NCBI GenBank assembly: GCA_020725425.1
Contig: DYFA01000005.1
Span: forward strand, 1-34,482
Source: Aneurinibacillus sp.
GTDB lineage: Bacteria > Bacillota > UBA5301 > DYFA01
Reading direction: 5' to 3'
DNA length: 34,482 nucleotides
Shown piece after piece: positions 24,216 through 32,371 of the stretch. A program made the position numbers and the translations under genes. Below the pieces are notes generated by a model. That model was not told the origin of the DNA and did not search any database. It saw only the letters and a list, made by a program, of their open reading frames with translations. Numbering within the stretch: the stretch's first letter is position 1; each line of letters begins with the position of its first letter.

Positions 24216-25406
24216 TCACACCTCCATTACTATCAGGCAGACTGCCTGAGCGGCGATGCCCTCGCCGCGCCCGGTGAAGCCCAGCCCCTCCGTGGTGGTG
24301 GCCTTGACGCTCACCGCCTCCGGAGAACACCCTAAAGCAGCGGCGAGGCGTTCCCGCATGGCCGGAAGGTGGGCGACGAGGCGGGGGCGTTCCGCCGCTA
24401 CTACTGAATCGACGTTGGCTACCCGGTATCCTTGGTCCTTCACCTTACGGACGACCTCCCGGAGCAGGGCGAGGCTGTCGGCCCCGGCGTAGGCGGGGTC
24501 GGTGTCCGGGAAGTGCTGGCCGAGGTCTCCCAGGGCCGCCGCTCCCAGCAAGGCATCCATGATGGCGTGGGTCAGGACGTCGGCGTCGGAGTGTCCCAGA
24601 AGCCCCTGCTCAAAGGGGATGGTCACGCCGCCCAGGACGAGCGGGCGCCCCTCAACCAGCCGGTGGACGTCGAACCCGATTCCGACCCGCATCCTCTCCC
24701 GCCTCTCCTCCCCGCCCCGGCCGCCCGCCAGGAGGGCCTCGGCGAAGGTCAAGTCCTCGGGGGTGGTGAGCTTCAGGTTGGTGAAAGAGTCCGTCACCAG
24801 CCAGACCGGGACCCCCAGTCGTTCGACCAGGGCGCAGTCGTCCGTCACCACGACCCCCGCCGCCTCGGCCTCTGCATGGGCCCGTCGAAGGAGGCCGGCC
24901 GGAAAGACCTGGGGGGTGTGGATCGCCCACAGCCGCTGGCGCGGCGGGGTCTCCACGATGCGGCCGTGGTCGTCGACCAGCTTGATGGTGTCCTTGACCG
25001 GGACGGCCGCTCCCACCCCAGCGACCCCGCCCTTCGCGGCCAAAAGTTCCAGGGCGGCCCGCACCACCTCCGGTTCCACCAGCGGGCGAGCCCCATCATG
25101 GACCACCACCGTGTCCACCTCGGGCGAGAGTGCCGAGAGCCCCGCGGCAACCGACTGCTGCCGCTCCGCTCCGCCGGGCACCACCGCCTTGACCTTGGCA
25201 AACCCGGCGTCCGCCAGGCGCTGGCGGGTCGCTTCCACCTCGTCCGGCGCCACCACGACCACGATCTCTGCAACCTCATCGACCGCGGACAGCCGCTCCA
25301 GCGTCCAAAAAAGAACCGGCTTCCCGCCGAGCGGCAGGAAAGCCTTGTTCACGAAGCCCATCCGGGCGCCGCGCCCGGCTGCCGGAACAACGGCTCCTAC
25401 GAGCAC
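24216..25406 (-). CDS. ispDF: bifunctional IspD/IspF, MEP isoprenoid pathway
   Basis: A single 396-residue polypeptide. Residues 1-230 are IspD (MEP cytidylyltransferase) with [12 protein letters not shown], the CTP-binding loop, and [10 protein letters not shown]. Residues 239-396 are IspF (MEcPP synthase) with [10 protein letters not shown] (metal ligands D246, H248), [20 protein letters not shown] (H280) and [13 protein letters not shown], closing with [20 protein letters not shown]. The two enzymes act two steps apart. Separate genes are usual in most Firmicutes, so the fusion is notable. A short charged linker (GGEERRERM) joins the halves. There is no frame break. Confidence 0.95.
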   Translation of the reverse strand: MLVGAVVPAAGRGARMGFVNKAFLPLGGKPVLFWTLERLSAVDEVAEIVVVVAPDEVEATRQRLADAGFAKVKAVVPGGAERQQSVAAGLSALSPEVDTVVVHDGARPLVEPEVVRAALELLAAKGGVAGVGAAVPVKDTIKLVDDHGRIVETPPRQRLWAIHTPQVFPAGLLRRAHAEAEAAGVVVTDDCALVERLGVPVWLVTDSFTNLKLTTPEDLTFAEALLAGGRGGEERRERMRVGIGFDVHRLVEGRPLVLGGVTIPFEQGLLGHSDADVLTHAIMDALLGAAALGDLGQHFPDTDPAYAGADSLALLREVVRKVKDQGYRVANVDSVVAAERPRLVAHLPAMRERLAAALGCSPEAVSVKATTTEGLGFTGRGEGIAAQAVCLIVMEV

Positions 25407-25427
25407 GCTCCCATCCCCCGCCGCCGC

Positions 25428-26510
25428 TCAGGCCCGGTTCTGGGGCCGGCCGAAGATCATCCGCCCGGCCGCCGTCTGAATCACGCTCGTCACCACCACG
25501 TCAACCGCCTCGCCGATGAACCGGCGGCCGCCTTCGACGACCACCATCGTCCCGTCCGCCAGGTAACCGACGCCCTGTCCGGGTTCCTTGCCCTCCCGCA
25601 GGACCTGAAGGTTGAGCAGTTCCTCCCCCGGCAGCACGGCCGGTTTCAAGGCGTTGGCCAAGTCGTTCAGGTTCAGGACGGGGACGCCGTGTACTCCGCA
25701 TACCTTGTTCAGGTTGTAGTCGTTGGTCACCACAGTTCCGCCGATGGCCTTGGCCAGGCGGACGATCTGGTCGTCCACCTCCTCGACCCCCGGCCAGTCA
25801 CGCTCGTCCACCTCGACCTCGCGATGGAGCTCCCGCCGGAGCCGGTCGAGCAGCTCCAGCCCGCGCCGGCCCCGGGCTCGCCGGAGCGATTCGGCCGCGT
25901 CGGCGATATGCTGGAGTTCGGCGAGCACCGCCTTGGGCACCACCAGCCGCCCCTCCACAACCCCTGTTTGGAGGACGTCGAAGATGCGCCCGTCCATGAC
26001 CACGCTGGTGTCCAGGACTTTGGGCCGGGCGACGTCGACCCCCCCGTCCCTGGGCCAGCCTCGCCATCGGGCGGGCCGGGACACCACGGGTAGAAGCTCG
26101 GAGATCTCCCGGCTCTTGCGGGTCGCCACCACAAGGCCCACGTAGCCGAAGACGGCCGTCACCAGGCTCGGGAGATAGGGCCCGATGATCGGAAGCTGCC
26201 GGGGCAAGGGGAAAGTCAACAGGACCCCGATCAGAAGAGCGGTGATCAGCCCGACCGCCCCGGCCATCAACTCGACTGCGGAGGCCTGCTCCAACGCCGA
26301 GAAGCTGCGCAGGACAGCGAAGCTGATGATCCGGAAGAGGAGCGAAACGAAAAAGAGCCCGACCAGGGCCCCCAGAACGATCGCCGCGGCGATCCTGGCC
26401 CAGCCGGGCAGCCAGCCGAGGCGGCTGTCCACCAGGTAGGAGACAGCAGCAAAGGAGCCGGAGACGGCCCCCAGCCCGAGAAAGGCGTAACGCAGTATCC
26501 GGTCGGTCAA
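25428..26510 (-). CDS. PIN/TRAM domain membrane protein (YacL type)
   Basis: 360 residues. Four hydrophobic segments span about 6-27, 38-66, 81-100 and 112-130. A PIN nuclease-like domain (about 163-290) then begins PKVLDTSVVMDGRIFDVLQ, with acidic residues D167, D246/D247 and VTNDYNLNKV. A TRAM domain (about 293-350) follows with REGKEPGQGVGYLADGTMVV. This is the standard arrangement of the Bacillus YacL family, found between carD/disA and ispD in many Firmicutes. RNA cleavage at the membrane is suggested by the domains but not proven for the family. Confidence 0.92.
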   Translation of the reverse strand: MTDRILRYAFLGLGAVSGSFAAVSYLVDSRLGWLPGWARIAAAIVLGALVGLFFVSLLFRIISFAVLRSFSALEQASAVELMAGAVGLITALLIGVLLTFPLPRQLPIIGPYLPSLVTAVFGYVGLVVATRKSREISELLPVVSRPARWRGWPRDGGVDVARPKVLDTSVVMDGRIFDVLQTGVVEGRLVVPKAVLAELQHIADAAESLRRARGRRGLELLDRLRRELHREVEVDERDWPGVEEVDDQIVRLAKAIGGTVVTNDYNLNKVCGVHGVPVLNLNDLANALKPAVLPGEELLNLQVLREGKEPGQGVGYLADGTMVVVEGGRRFIGEAVDVVVTSVIQTAAGRMIFGRPQNRA

Positions 26511-26526
26511 GAGGAAGGCACCTCCG

Positions 26527-27033
26527 CTAGCTCGACGCCGCCTCGGCGAGCACGCGGTCGACCATCGACCGGACCTGGTCTTCGTCTGAGTTCATCGCCA
26601 GGACGATCTCGCTGACCAGGATCTGCCGGGAATTCTCCAGCATCTTGCGTTCGCCGGTGGACAACCCCTTTTCGTGGTCGCGCAGGGTAAGGTTCCGGAC
26701 CACCTCGGCAACCTCGTAGATGTCGCCGCTCTTGATCTTCTCCATGTTGGCCCGGTACCGCCGGTTCCAGTTGCTGGACATCTTCGTCTGCTGGCCGCGG
26801 AGGACTTCGAAGACGCGCTCCACCCCGGCGGCATCGATGACCTGCCGCAACCCCACCTCGTTCACGCTGCGCGTCGGGATCATGACCCGCATATCGCCGA
26901 TGGGAAGCTTCATGATATAGTATTTCTGACGCTCGCCGAGGACCTCGCGCTCCTCGATCGCCTCGATGACCCCGGCGCCATGCATCGGGTAGACGACCCG
27001 GTCACCGATGTTGAACATCGCTGCATCGGCCAT
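26527..27033 (-). CDS. carD: CarD family transcriptional regulator
   Basis: A 168-residue CarD/CdnL-type protein that binds the RNA polymerase beta subunit and stabilises open promoter complexes. The Tudor-like N-terminal domain shows MFNIGDRVVYPMHGAGVIEA (residues 6-25). The C-terminal helical domain follows with MSSNWNRRYRANMEKIKSGD and VRNLTLRDHEKGLSTGER. The frame runs open to 27528, but that part is not CarD-like and contains the promoter. I chose ATG 27033; ATG 27018 (MFNIG) is an alternative. It is transcribed from a strong promoter at 27083-27111. Confidence 0.94.
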   Translation of the reverse strand: MADAAMFNIGDRVVYPMHGAGVIEAIEEREVLGERQKYYIMKLPIGDMRVMIPTRSVNEVGLRQVIDAAGVERVFEVLRGQQTKMSSNWNRRYRANMEKIKSGDIYEVAEVVRNLTLRDHEKGLSTGERKMLENSRQILVSEIVLAMNSDEDQVRSMVDRVLAEAASS

Positions 27034-27082
27034 CGTAGTCCTGGCCCCCGTTTCGGCGTAGACGCAAAACTGACTAAATTTT

Positions 27083-27111
27083 ATTTTACCATCGTGAGCC
27101 ATCTGTGTCAA
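27083..27111 (-). promoter_or_regulatory. sigma-A promoter of carD
   Basis: On the minus strand TTGACA (27111-27106) and TAAAAT (27088-27083) are separated by 17 bases. The carD ATG lies about 45 bases beyond the expected start site. Confidence 0.8.
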
Positions 27112-27137
27112 TGAAGCGCAGGCCGGGCCGGGCTTCC

Positions 27138-27167
27138 TTGACAAGGCCTCTGAACGGCTTCTATAAT
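27138..27167 (+). promoter_or_regulatory. sigma-A promoter of the divergent conserved gene
   Basis: TTGACA (27138-27143) and TATAAT (27162-27167) are separated by 18 bases. The -35 boxes of this promoter and the carD promoter are only 26 bases apart, back to back. Confidence 0.8.
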
Positions 27168-27198
27168 GAGCACAGAAGCGGGAGGGGAGTGAGGAGTC

Positions 27199-27594
27199 GT
27201 GCCCGGGCTGGACTACGCCCAGTTCCAGAAGACCGTCTCGGAATGCCTTATCCGCCACCGCAGCGTCCTCGACGTCACCACCAAGCTTCAGGAAGCCACA
27301 GCCCGCGTCAACCGCGCCATCGCCAAGTCGGTCACCACTTGCGGGTGTGTCAAGGTCAACGCCAGTCGCCAGTGCTGTCCCGCCAACGTCACCTTCGGGG
27401 AACTCCGGGAATTCATGCAGAACCATCTCGAAGGGCAACTCTGCGAGAACTGCCGGGAAGTGGTCGAGAGCGAGATCGGGCAGACCTTGTTTTATCTCGC
27501 CGCCCTGTGCGAACTCTTCGACCTGCACCTCTCGGACATCGTCAATCAGGAACAGGGCCGTATCTCCACTCTGGGCCCCTACACCCTCACCTGA
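27199..27594 (+). CDS. conserved clostridial protein, MazG-like tail, unknown function
   Basis: 131 residues, the only plus-strand gene inside the core block. I recall similar proteins at this place between carD and disA in related Clostridia. Seen: FQKTVSECLIRHRSVLDVTT followed by KLQEATARVNRAIAKSVTTC, then cysteines in TTCGCVKVNASRQCCPANVT and GQLCENCREVVE. The tail ESEIGQTLFYLAALCELFDL recalls the helical pair of MazG-like pyrophosphatases. CxC, CC and CxxC could bind a metal. The start is GTG 27199 with GGAGGGGAG nine bases upstream and a consensus promoter just before it. Function unknown. Confidence 0.85.
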   Translation: MPGLDYAQFQKTVSECLIRHRSVLDVTTKLQEATARVNRAIAKSVTTCGCVKVNASRQCCPANVTFGELREFMQNHLEGQLCENCREVVESEIGQTLFYLAALCELFDLHLSDIVNQEQGRISTLGPYTLT

Positions 27595-27643
27595 GCGGAG
27601 CGTCCCCTCCGACCCGGCGCGCCGGCCACATACCGGGCGCCCC

Positions 27644-28726
27644 CTACATGTGGCGGTCGATCAAGGTCTGCTCCCTCAACCGGCGCAGGCCTTCTTTGAT
27701 GGCTCGCGCCCGAACCTCGCCGATCCCTTCCACCTGGTCCAGTTGGTCGATGGAGGCCTCCAGGATCTTCGGCAGCGTGCCGAAGACCGCCACCAGGTTG
27801 TCGATGACCGGGAAGGGCAGGCGCGGGATCTTGGTCAGGATACGGTAACCCCGCGGCGTCACCAGGTTCTCGAGGGCGTTCATGCCGCTGGTGTACCCCA
27901 GGGACCGGGTGATGAGGGTCAAGTCCAGCAGATCCTCGCTGCTCCAGCCGAGCATCTGCTCCCAGAGCGCCTCGGGCTTCGGCTGTCCTTCACCCCGCAG
28001 ATAGTCCCGGATCACCAGCAGCCCTTCGTCCTCAATGTCCACCATCAACTCGTCCAGCTGCATGGAAACCAGGCGGCCCTCGCTGCCCAGCTCGGCAATG
28101 TACCGCTCGATCTCGCTGGCGATGCGCGCCACCATCTGGGTCCGCTGGATGGCGGTGGCAACGTCGAAGGCCGTCGCCAGATCCTCGAACTCCAGCGCGG
28201 TGAGGTTGGTCAACACCTGCTCCAGGACGCTCTTGTACTTCTCCAGGGTCTGCAGGGCCTGGTTGGCCTTGGCGAGAATCACGCCGATATCCTGGAGCAC
28301 GTACTTCGCCGGCCCTTGATACAGGGTGATGACGTTGCGCCGCTGGGAGATGGCGATCACCAGCTCCCCGGTCTGGATCGCCACCCGCTGGGCGGTCCGG
28401 TGGCGGGTTCCCGTTTCAAGCGACGGAATAAGCGGGTCAGGTGCCAGGTGGGTGTTGGCCAGGAGGATCCGCCGGGCGTCCCGGGAGACGATGATCGCCC
28501 CGTCCATCTTGGCGAGCTCGTAAAGATTGGCCGGGTTCAGCTCGCCGTCGACGTGGAAGCCCCCGTCGCACAGCTTTAACACGTCCTCCGAATCGCCAAC
28601 CACGATCAGCGCTCCCGTCCGAGCCCGGAGGATGTTCTCCAGCCCCTCGTAGAGGGTCGTGCCCGGCGCCAAGAGGCGCAAGCTGCGCATCAAGCGCGTC
28701 TCTGGCGTCTTCTCCTCCCGTATCAT
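27644..28726 (-). CDS. disA: DNA integrity scanning protein DisA (diadenylate cyclase)
   Basis: A 360-residue octameric enzyme making c-di-AMP while scanning DNA for branched structures. The N-terminal DAC domain carries DGA (residues 75-77, KMDGAIIVS) and RHRTA (108-112). A helical spine (about 150-290) follows, then a C-terminal helix-hairpin-helix DNA-binding domain with LDQVEGIGEVRARAIKEGL. I chose ATG 28726, which has GGGAGGGAC upstream; the frame runs 19 codons further, but those overlap the radA end region without a signal. It is downstream of radA, its usual partner. Confidence 0.96.
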   Translation of the reverse strand: MIREEKTPETRLMRSLRLLAPGTTLYEGLENILRARTGALIVVGDSEDVLKLCDGGFHVDGELNPANLYELAKMDGAIIVSRDARRILLANTHLAPDPLIPSLETGTRHRTAQRVAIQTGELVIAISQRRNVITLYQGPAKYVLQDIGVILAKANQALQTLEKYKSVLEQVLTNLTALEFEDLATAFDVATAIQRTQMVARIASEIERYIAELGSEGRLVSMQLDELMVDIEDEGLLVIRDYLRGEGQPKPEALWEQMLGWSSEDLLDLTLITRSLGYTSGMNALENLVTPRGYRILTKIPRLPFPVIDNLVAVFGTLPKILEASIDQLDQVEGIGEVRARAIKEGLRRLREQTLIDRHM

Positions 28727-28767
28727 CCAGTGTCCCTCCCTGCCCGTGGCCTTCGCCTCCCCGCCGA

Positions 28768-30150
28768 TCAGCGGGCCACGCACTCCTCCAGCGCTTCCTC
28801 CACGCGGCGTACCGGGACGGCGGCCAGACCCTTTGGCAGGCGCAGGCCCTCCCGGTTGGTCGCCGGAATGACCGCCCGCGTGAAGCCTAGCTTGGCTGCC
28901 TCGCTCAGGCGGTATTCCAGCCGGGCCACGCTCCGGACCTCGCCGGCCAGCCCCACTTCCCCCACTGCCACCGTATCCTGCCCGACCGGAACGTTGCGCA
29001 GGCTCGAAGCAACCGCCAGCGCCAGGCCCAGATCGGCCGCCGGCTCCTGCACCCGCACTCCGCCCACGACGTTCACGTAAACGTCCTGGCTCCCGAGGGC
29101 GAGCCCGGCGCGCTTCTCCAACACCGCCAGGACGATCGCCACCCGGTTATAGTCCGCTCCGGTCACGAGGCGTCTGGGCGTGCCCATGAAGTTCGTCGAC
29201 CCGACCAGGGCCTGTACCTCCACCAGCACCGGCCGGGTGCCTTCCATCGCGGGTATCACGACAGAGCCGGCGGCGTTCGGCGGCCGCTCGGCCAGGAACA
29301 GGCGGGAGGGATTCTCCACCTCCGAAAGGCCGGCCTCGGTCATCTCGAAGATGCCGACCTCGTGGGTGGGTCCGAACCGGTTCTTCACCGCCCGCAGGAG
29401 GCGGAAGCTCGTCTGGCGCTCGCCCTCGAAGTAGAGCACCGTGTCCACGATGTGCTCGAGCACCCGGGGCCCGGCCAGCTCTCCGCTCTTGGTGACGTGC
29501 CCGACCAGAAACACCGGGACCGACGCCGCCTTGCCCCACCGCAGCAACGCCGCGGCGCATTCCCGCACCTGGGTTACGCTCCCCGGCGCTGCCGGGAGAT
29601 CGGGGTGGAAGACGGTCTGGATCGAGTCCACCACCACCGCCCGGGGGCGATTCCCGGCCAGGGCCGCCTCGATGACGGAGAGGTCCGTCTCGGCCAGGAA
29701 GAAGAGGTCCCCGCCCACTGCCCCGAGCCGCTCGGCACGTAGCCGCACCTGCTGCGCCGACTCTTCCCCCGAAATGTACAACACCGGGCCCAGAGTGGCG
29801 CCCAAGCTGTTCATGACCTGGAGGAGAAGGGTGGACTTCCCGATTCCGGGGTCTCCCCCGACCAGCACCACCGCGCCGGCCACGATTCCTCCGCCCAGCA
29901 CCCGGTCGAACTCGCGCAGTCCTGTCGGGGTACGCTCCTCCGGTGCGGCCCTGGCGTCCAAAAGGCGCAGCGGGCGCGCCTCACCGTTCCTCTTCTGAGT
30001 ACCGAGGGTCCGGGCAGCCGGTCCCGCCGCCGAGGAGGCGCGCTCCTCCACGAAGGCGTTCCAGGCAGAGCAGGCCGGGCACCGCCCCAACCACTTGGGG
30101 GACTCGTGGCCGCACTCCTGGCAAACGAAGACCGCCTTGCTCCTGCCCAC
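28768..30150 (-). CDS. radA: DNA repair protein RadA
   Basis: A 460-residue RecA-like branch-migration helicase. Seen: an N-terminal zinc finger with C10, C13, C24 and C27 (FVCQECGHESPKWLGRCPAC), Walker A GGDPGIGKST (98-107), SGEES, the RadA-specific KNRFG (256-260), and a C-terminal Lon-protease-like domain (about 340-460) with VYVNVVGGVRVQEPAADL. The start is GTG 30150 with AGAGGAGGT upstream. It has its own promoter at 30178-30207, separating it from the activase genes. Confidence 0.96.
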   Translation of the reverse strand: MGRSKAVFVCQECGHESPKWLGRCPACSAWNAFVEERASSAAGPAARTLGTQKRNGEARPLRLLDARAAPEERTPTGLREFDRVLGGGIVAGAVVLVGGDPGIGKSTLLLQVMNSLGATLGPVLYISGEESAQQVRLRAERLGAVGGDLFFLAETDLSVIEAALAGNRPRAVVVDSIQTVFHPDLPAAPGSVTQVRECAAALLRWGKAASVPVFLVGHVTKSGELAGPRVLEHIVDTVLYFEGERQTSFRLLRAVKNRFGPTHEVGIFEMTEAGLSEVENPSRLFLAERPPNAAGSVVIPAMEGTRPVLVEVQALVGSTNFMGTPRRLVTGADYNRVAIVLAVLEKRAGLALGSQDVYVNVVGGVRVQEPAADLGLALAVASSLRNVPVGQDTVAVGEVGLAGEVRSVARLEYRLSEAAKLGFTRAVIPATNREGLRLPKGLAAVPVRRVEEALEECVAR

Positions 30151-30177
30151 GCCTGACCTCCTCTGCCTAACTACCAT

Positions 30178-30207
30178 ATTTTATCATCCAGCCCATCAGC
30201 CTGGCAA
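30178..30207 (-). promoter_or_regulatory. sigma-A promoter of radA
   Basis: On the minus strand TTGCCA (30207-30202) and TAAAAT (30183-30178) are separated by 18 bases, just upstream of the radA ribosome binding site. Confidence 0.6.
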
Positions 30208-30238
30208 GGCAGGGGCTTCCGAGGATGACCGGCCTCCT

Positions 30239-31243
30239 TCAACCGGCACAACTCAAACACTCCGACTCGTCGGGCCGTTGCACCGGCCGTTCGAGATCGC
30301 TCCACCTCCCGCACCGGTCGCCCCACCGGGCCTGCACCTCGCTGCCGAGGCGCACTTCCACGACCTCGCACCGGTTCGCGCAGCCCTGACATTCGAAGCT
30401 GGAGGTCCGAAAGTCGAACTCGCTGAGAGCGAAGCCCCGAAAACCGGTCCGGCCCGTCCGCTCGACCTCTTCCTTGGCCAGGAGCGCCACCCCGATAGCG
30501 CCCATCACCCCGTGGAAGGGCGGCACGATGACCGGCTGCCCCAGGTTTTTTTCGAACGCGGCCCGGATGCCCTCGTTGGCAGCCACTCCTCCCTGGAAGA
30601 CGACGGGTCCGAGAATCTGCTTGCCCCGGGCCACGTTGTTCAGGTAGTTCCGCACCAGGGCCTCGCAGAGCCCGGCGATAATGTCCTCCACAGCGTACCC
30701 CATCTGCTGCTTGTGGACCATGTCGGACTCGGCGAAGACCCCGCAGCGGCCGGCGATCCGCACCGGGTGCTTCGACCGCAGGGCGATCTCCCCGAACCGC
30801 TCGATCGGGATCCCGAGCCGCGACGCCTGGTGGTCGAGGAAGGAACCGGTCCCGGCAGCGCAGACCGTGTTCATGGCGAAGTCCACGACGACCCCGTCCC
30901 GGATCAGGATGAGCTTGGAGTCCTGTCCGCCGATCTCGAGGACCGTCTGCACCTCGGGGACGACCTTCAGGGCGGCGACGGCGTGGGCGGTGATCTCGTT
31001 TTTGACCACGTCCGCCCCGATCATCACCCCCGCCAGCCGGCGGGCGCTGCCCGTGGTGCCTGCCCCGCGCACGGCCACCCCCGGCCCTATCCGCCTGGCG
31101 AGCACCCGGATTCCCTCCTGCACCGCCCGGATGGGCTGGCCGTTGGTGCGGAGATAGAGGCTCTCGACGGCATTGCCGTCATCGTCGATCAGGGCCAGGT
31201 CGGTACTGACCGAGCCGACGTCGACTCCCAGATAGACCTCCAT
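30239..31243 (-). CDS. acyl-CoA dehydratase activase (BadF/BcrA ATPase family)
   Basis: A 334-residue ASKHA-fold ATPase of the type that drives one electron at low potential into 2-hydroxyacyl-CoA dehydratases, benzoyl-CoA reductases or double-cubane cluster proteins. Seen: VYLGVDVGSVSTDLALIDDD (phosphate 1 loop), LEIGGQDSKLILI, and the two cysteines that share the dimer-bridging 4Fe-4S cluster in NTVCAAGTGSFLDHQ (C128) and AGRCGVFAESDM (C167). The C-terminal extension has six more cysteines: CQGCANRC, GDRCGRW and ECLSC (residues 285-332). The next two genes are its likely partners. No dehydratase is in the window. Confidence 0.92.
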   Translation of the reverse strand: MEVYLGVDVGSVSTDLALIDDDGNAVESLYLRTNGQPIRAVQEGIRVLARRIGPGVAVRGAGTTGSARRLAGVMIGADVVKNEITAHAVAALKVVPEVQTVLEIGGQDSKLILIRDGVVVDFAMNTVCAAGTGSFLDHQASRLGIPIERFGEIALRSKHPVRIAGRCGVFAESDMVHKQQMGYAVEDIIAGLCEALVRNYLNNVARGKQILGPVVFQGGVAANEGIRAAFEKNLGQPVIVPPFHGVMGAIGVALLAKEEVERTGRTGFRGFALSEFDFRTSSFECQGCANRCEVVEVRLGSEVQARWGDRCGRWSDLERPVQRPDESECLSCAG

Positions 31244-31246
31244 GGA

Positions 31247-32371
31247 TCACCGCCTCCTGCGCTTCATAAGATCGACGAAAGCCTCGAGCCGCGTCAAGAG
31301 CCCGGCCTTGCCCGTCTGCTCGTCCAGCGTGATGGAGAGCACCGGCAGGGCGAACTCCCGGCTCACTCGCTCCAGCACGCTCTTGGCCACGATCTCGGGG
31401 ATGCAGGTGAACGGCGCCAGCTGGATCACCCCGTCGAAGCCCCGCTTCGCGTACATGACGGCGTGTCCCACCGAGTCCTGACCGTGGCCGCCGATCATCT
31501 CGCCGAGATAAGGCCCGGCCACCTCCTTCACCCTGGTCCGGTTGTACCGGCCGGGCTTGCCGAGAAGCTTGCTCTCCCTGGTCCAGCCGGTGAGGTAGAT
31601 CGAGCGCTCCGTCTCCACACCCATCTCCCCCAGCGCTTCCTCGATCTCAAGGTTGGCGGAGGGTTCGAGCAACACGTAGATCTCGCCGACGATGCCCACC
31701 TTGAGCGGCTCGTAGCCGCTTTTTTGCGGGACCTCCCGCAGCAGGCCTTCGGCCCGGCTGTACGCCTCGTCGATCTCCCGGGCACCCTGCGCCGCATAGA
31801 CCAACTGGAGGGCTTTCCGGTAAACCGGCGTGGTCGAACCGCGGACCAGCTCCCGTGCCCGCACCCGGTGGGAGAGGCGTTCCAGGCTGTCCAGCGCCCC
31901 TAGCTTCTTCAGGCCAGCCTGAATCAGCTTGATGATCTGCCAGGCGGAGAGCCCCTTCGCATTGAGAGCACTGATCTTGCCGAGGAAATCGCGCAGGTCG
32001 AGCCGGGGCGGCTCGAACACGATCACGTCGACCTCGTGTCCCAGGTCCCGCAGGATCAGCTCGTGGAGCGGGGCGTACTGCCCGGCCCGGCACGGCCCGA
32101 CTCCGCCGCTGGCCACGATGGTGTCCGCGCCCATCTCGATGGCCTCCAGGTAGGAGCCCATCAGGATCTTGTACGGGAGGCAGGCGAATTCCGGGGAGTA
32201 CTTCGTCCCCAGCGACAGCGTCCGGCGGTTGGGCCGGGGAGGTATCACCACCTCGTTGCCGAGGGCGGCAAGGACCTCCCGGAAGACCTCCGGGGAGGTC
32301 CCCATATACGGGAAGGTGACGACGCGTCGGCGGCGCTCGAACCGCCCGCGTTTCCTAACCGAGGCTGGCAA
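31247..32371 (-). CDS. activase-associated D-component-like protein (DUF2229/CoA-dehydratase type)
   Basis: 374 residues related to the 2-hydroxyglutaryl-CoA dehydratase D-component and DUF2229 proteins, which hold iron-sulfur clusters reduced by the BadF-type ATPase. Three cysteines in conserved-looking blocks, C64 (SPEFACLPYKILMGSYLE), C94 (ASGGVGPCRAGQY) and C323 (LAPFTCIPEIV), could bind a cluster. The C-terminus SITLDEQTGKAGLLTRLEAF closely matches the end of the next gene upstream, showing common ancestry. Its stop is three bases before the activase start. Its ATG lies inside the upstream gene's 3' end (17-base overlap), so all three form one operon. Substrate unknown. Confidence 0.85.
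   Translation of the reverse strand: MPASVRKRGRFERRRRVVTFPYMGTSPEVFREVLAALGNEVVIPPRPNRRTLSLGTKYSPEFACLPYKILMGSYLEAIEMGADTIVASGGVGPCRAGQYAPLHELILRDLGHEVDVIVFEPPRLDLRDFLGKISALNAKGLSAWQIIKLIQAGLKKLGALDSLERLSHRVRARELVRGSTTPVYRKALQLVYAAQGAREIDEAYSRAEGLLREVPQKSGYEPLKVGIVGEIYVLLEPSANLEIEEALGEMGVETERSIYLTGWTRESKLLGKPGRYNRTRVKEVAGPYLGEMIGGHGQDSVGHAVMYAKRGFDGVIQLAPFTCIPEIVAKSVLERVSREFALPVLSITLDEQTGKAGLLTRLEAFVDLMKRRRR

Noticed and set aside
26527-27528. A 333-codon frame that would make a much longer CarD
   Set aside because: Only the last 168 codons are CarD-like. The upstream part overlaps the carD promoter and the divergent gene.
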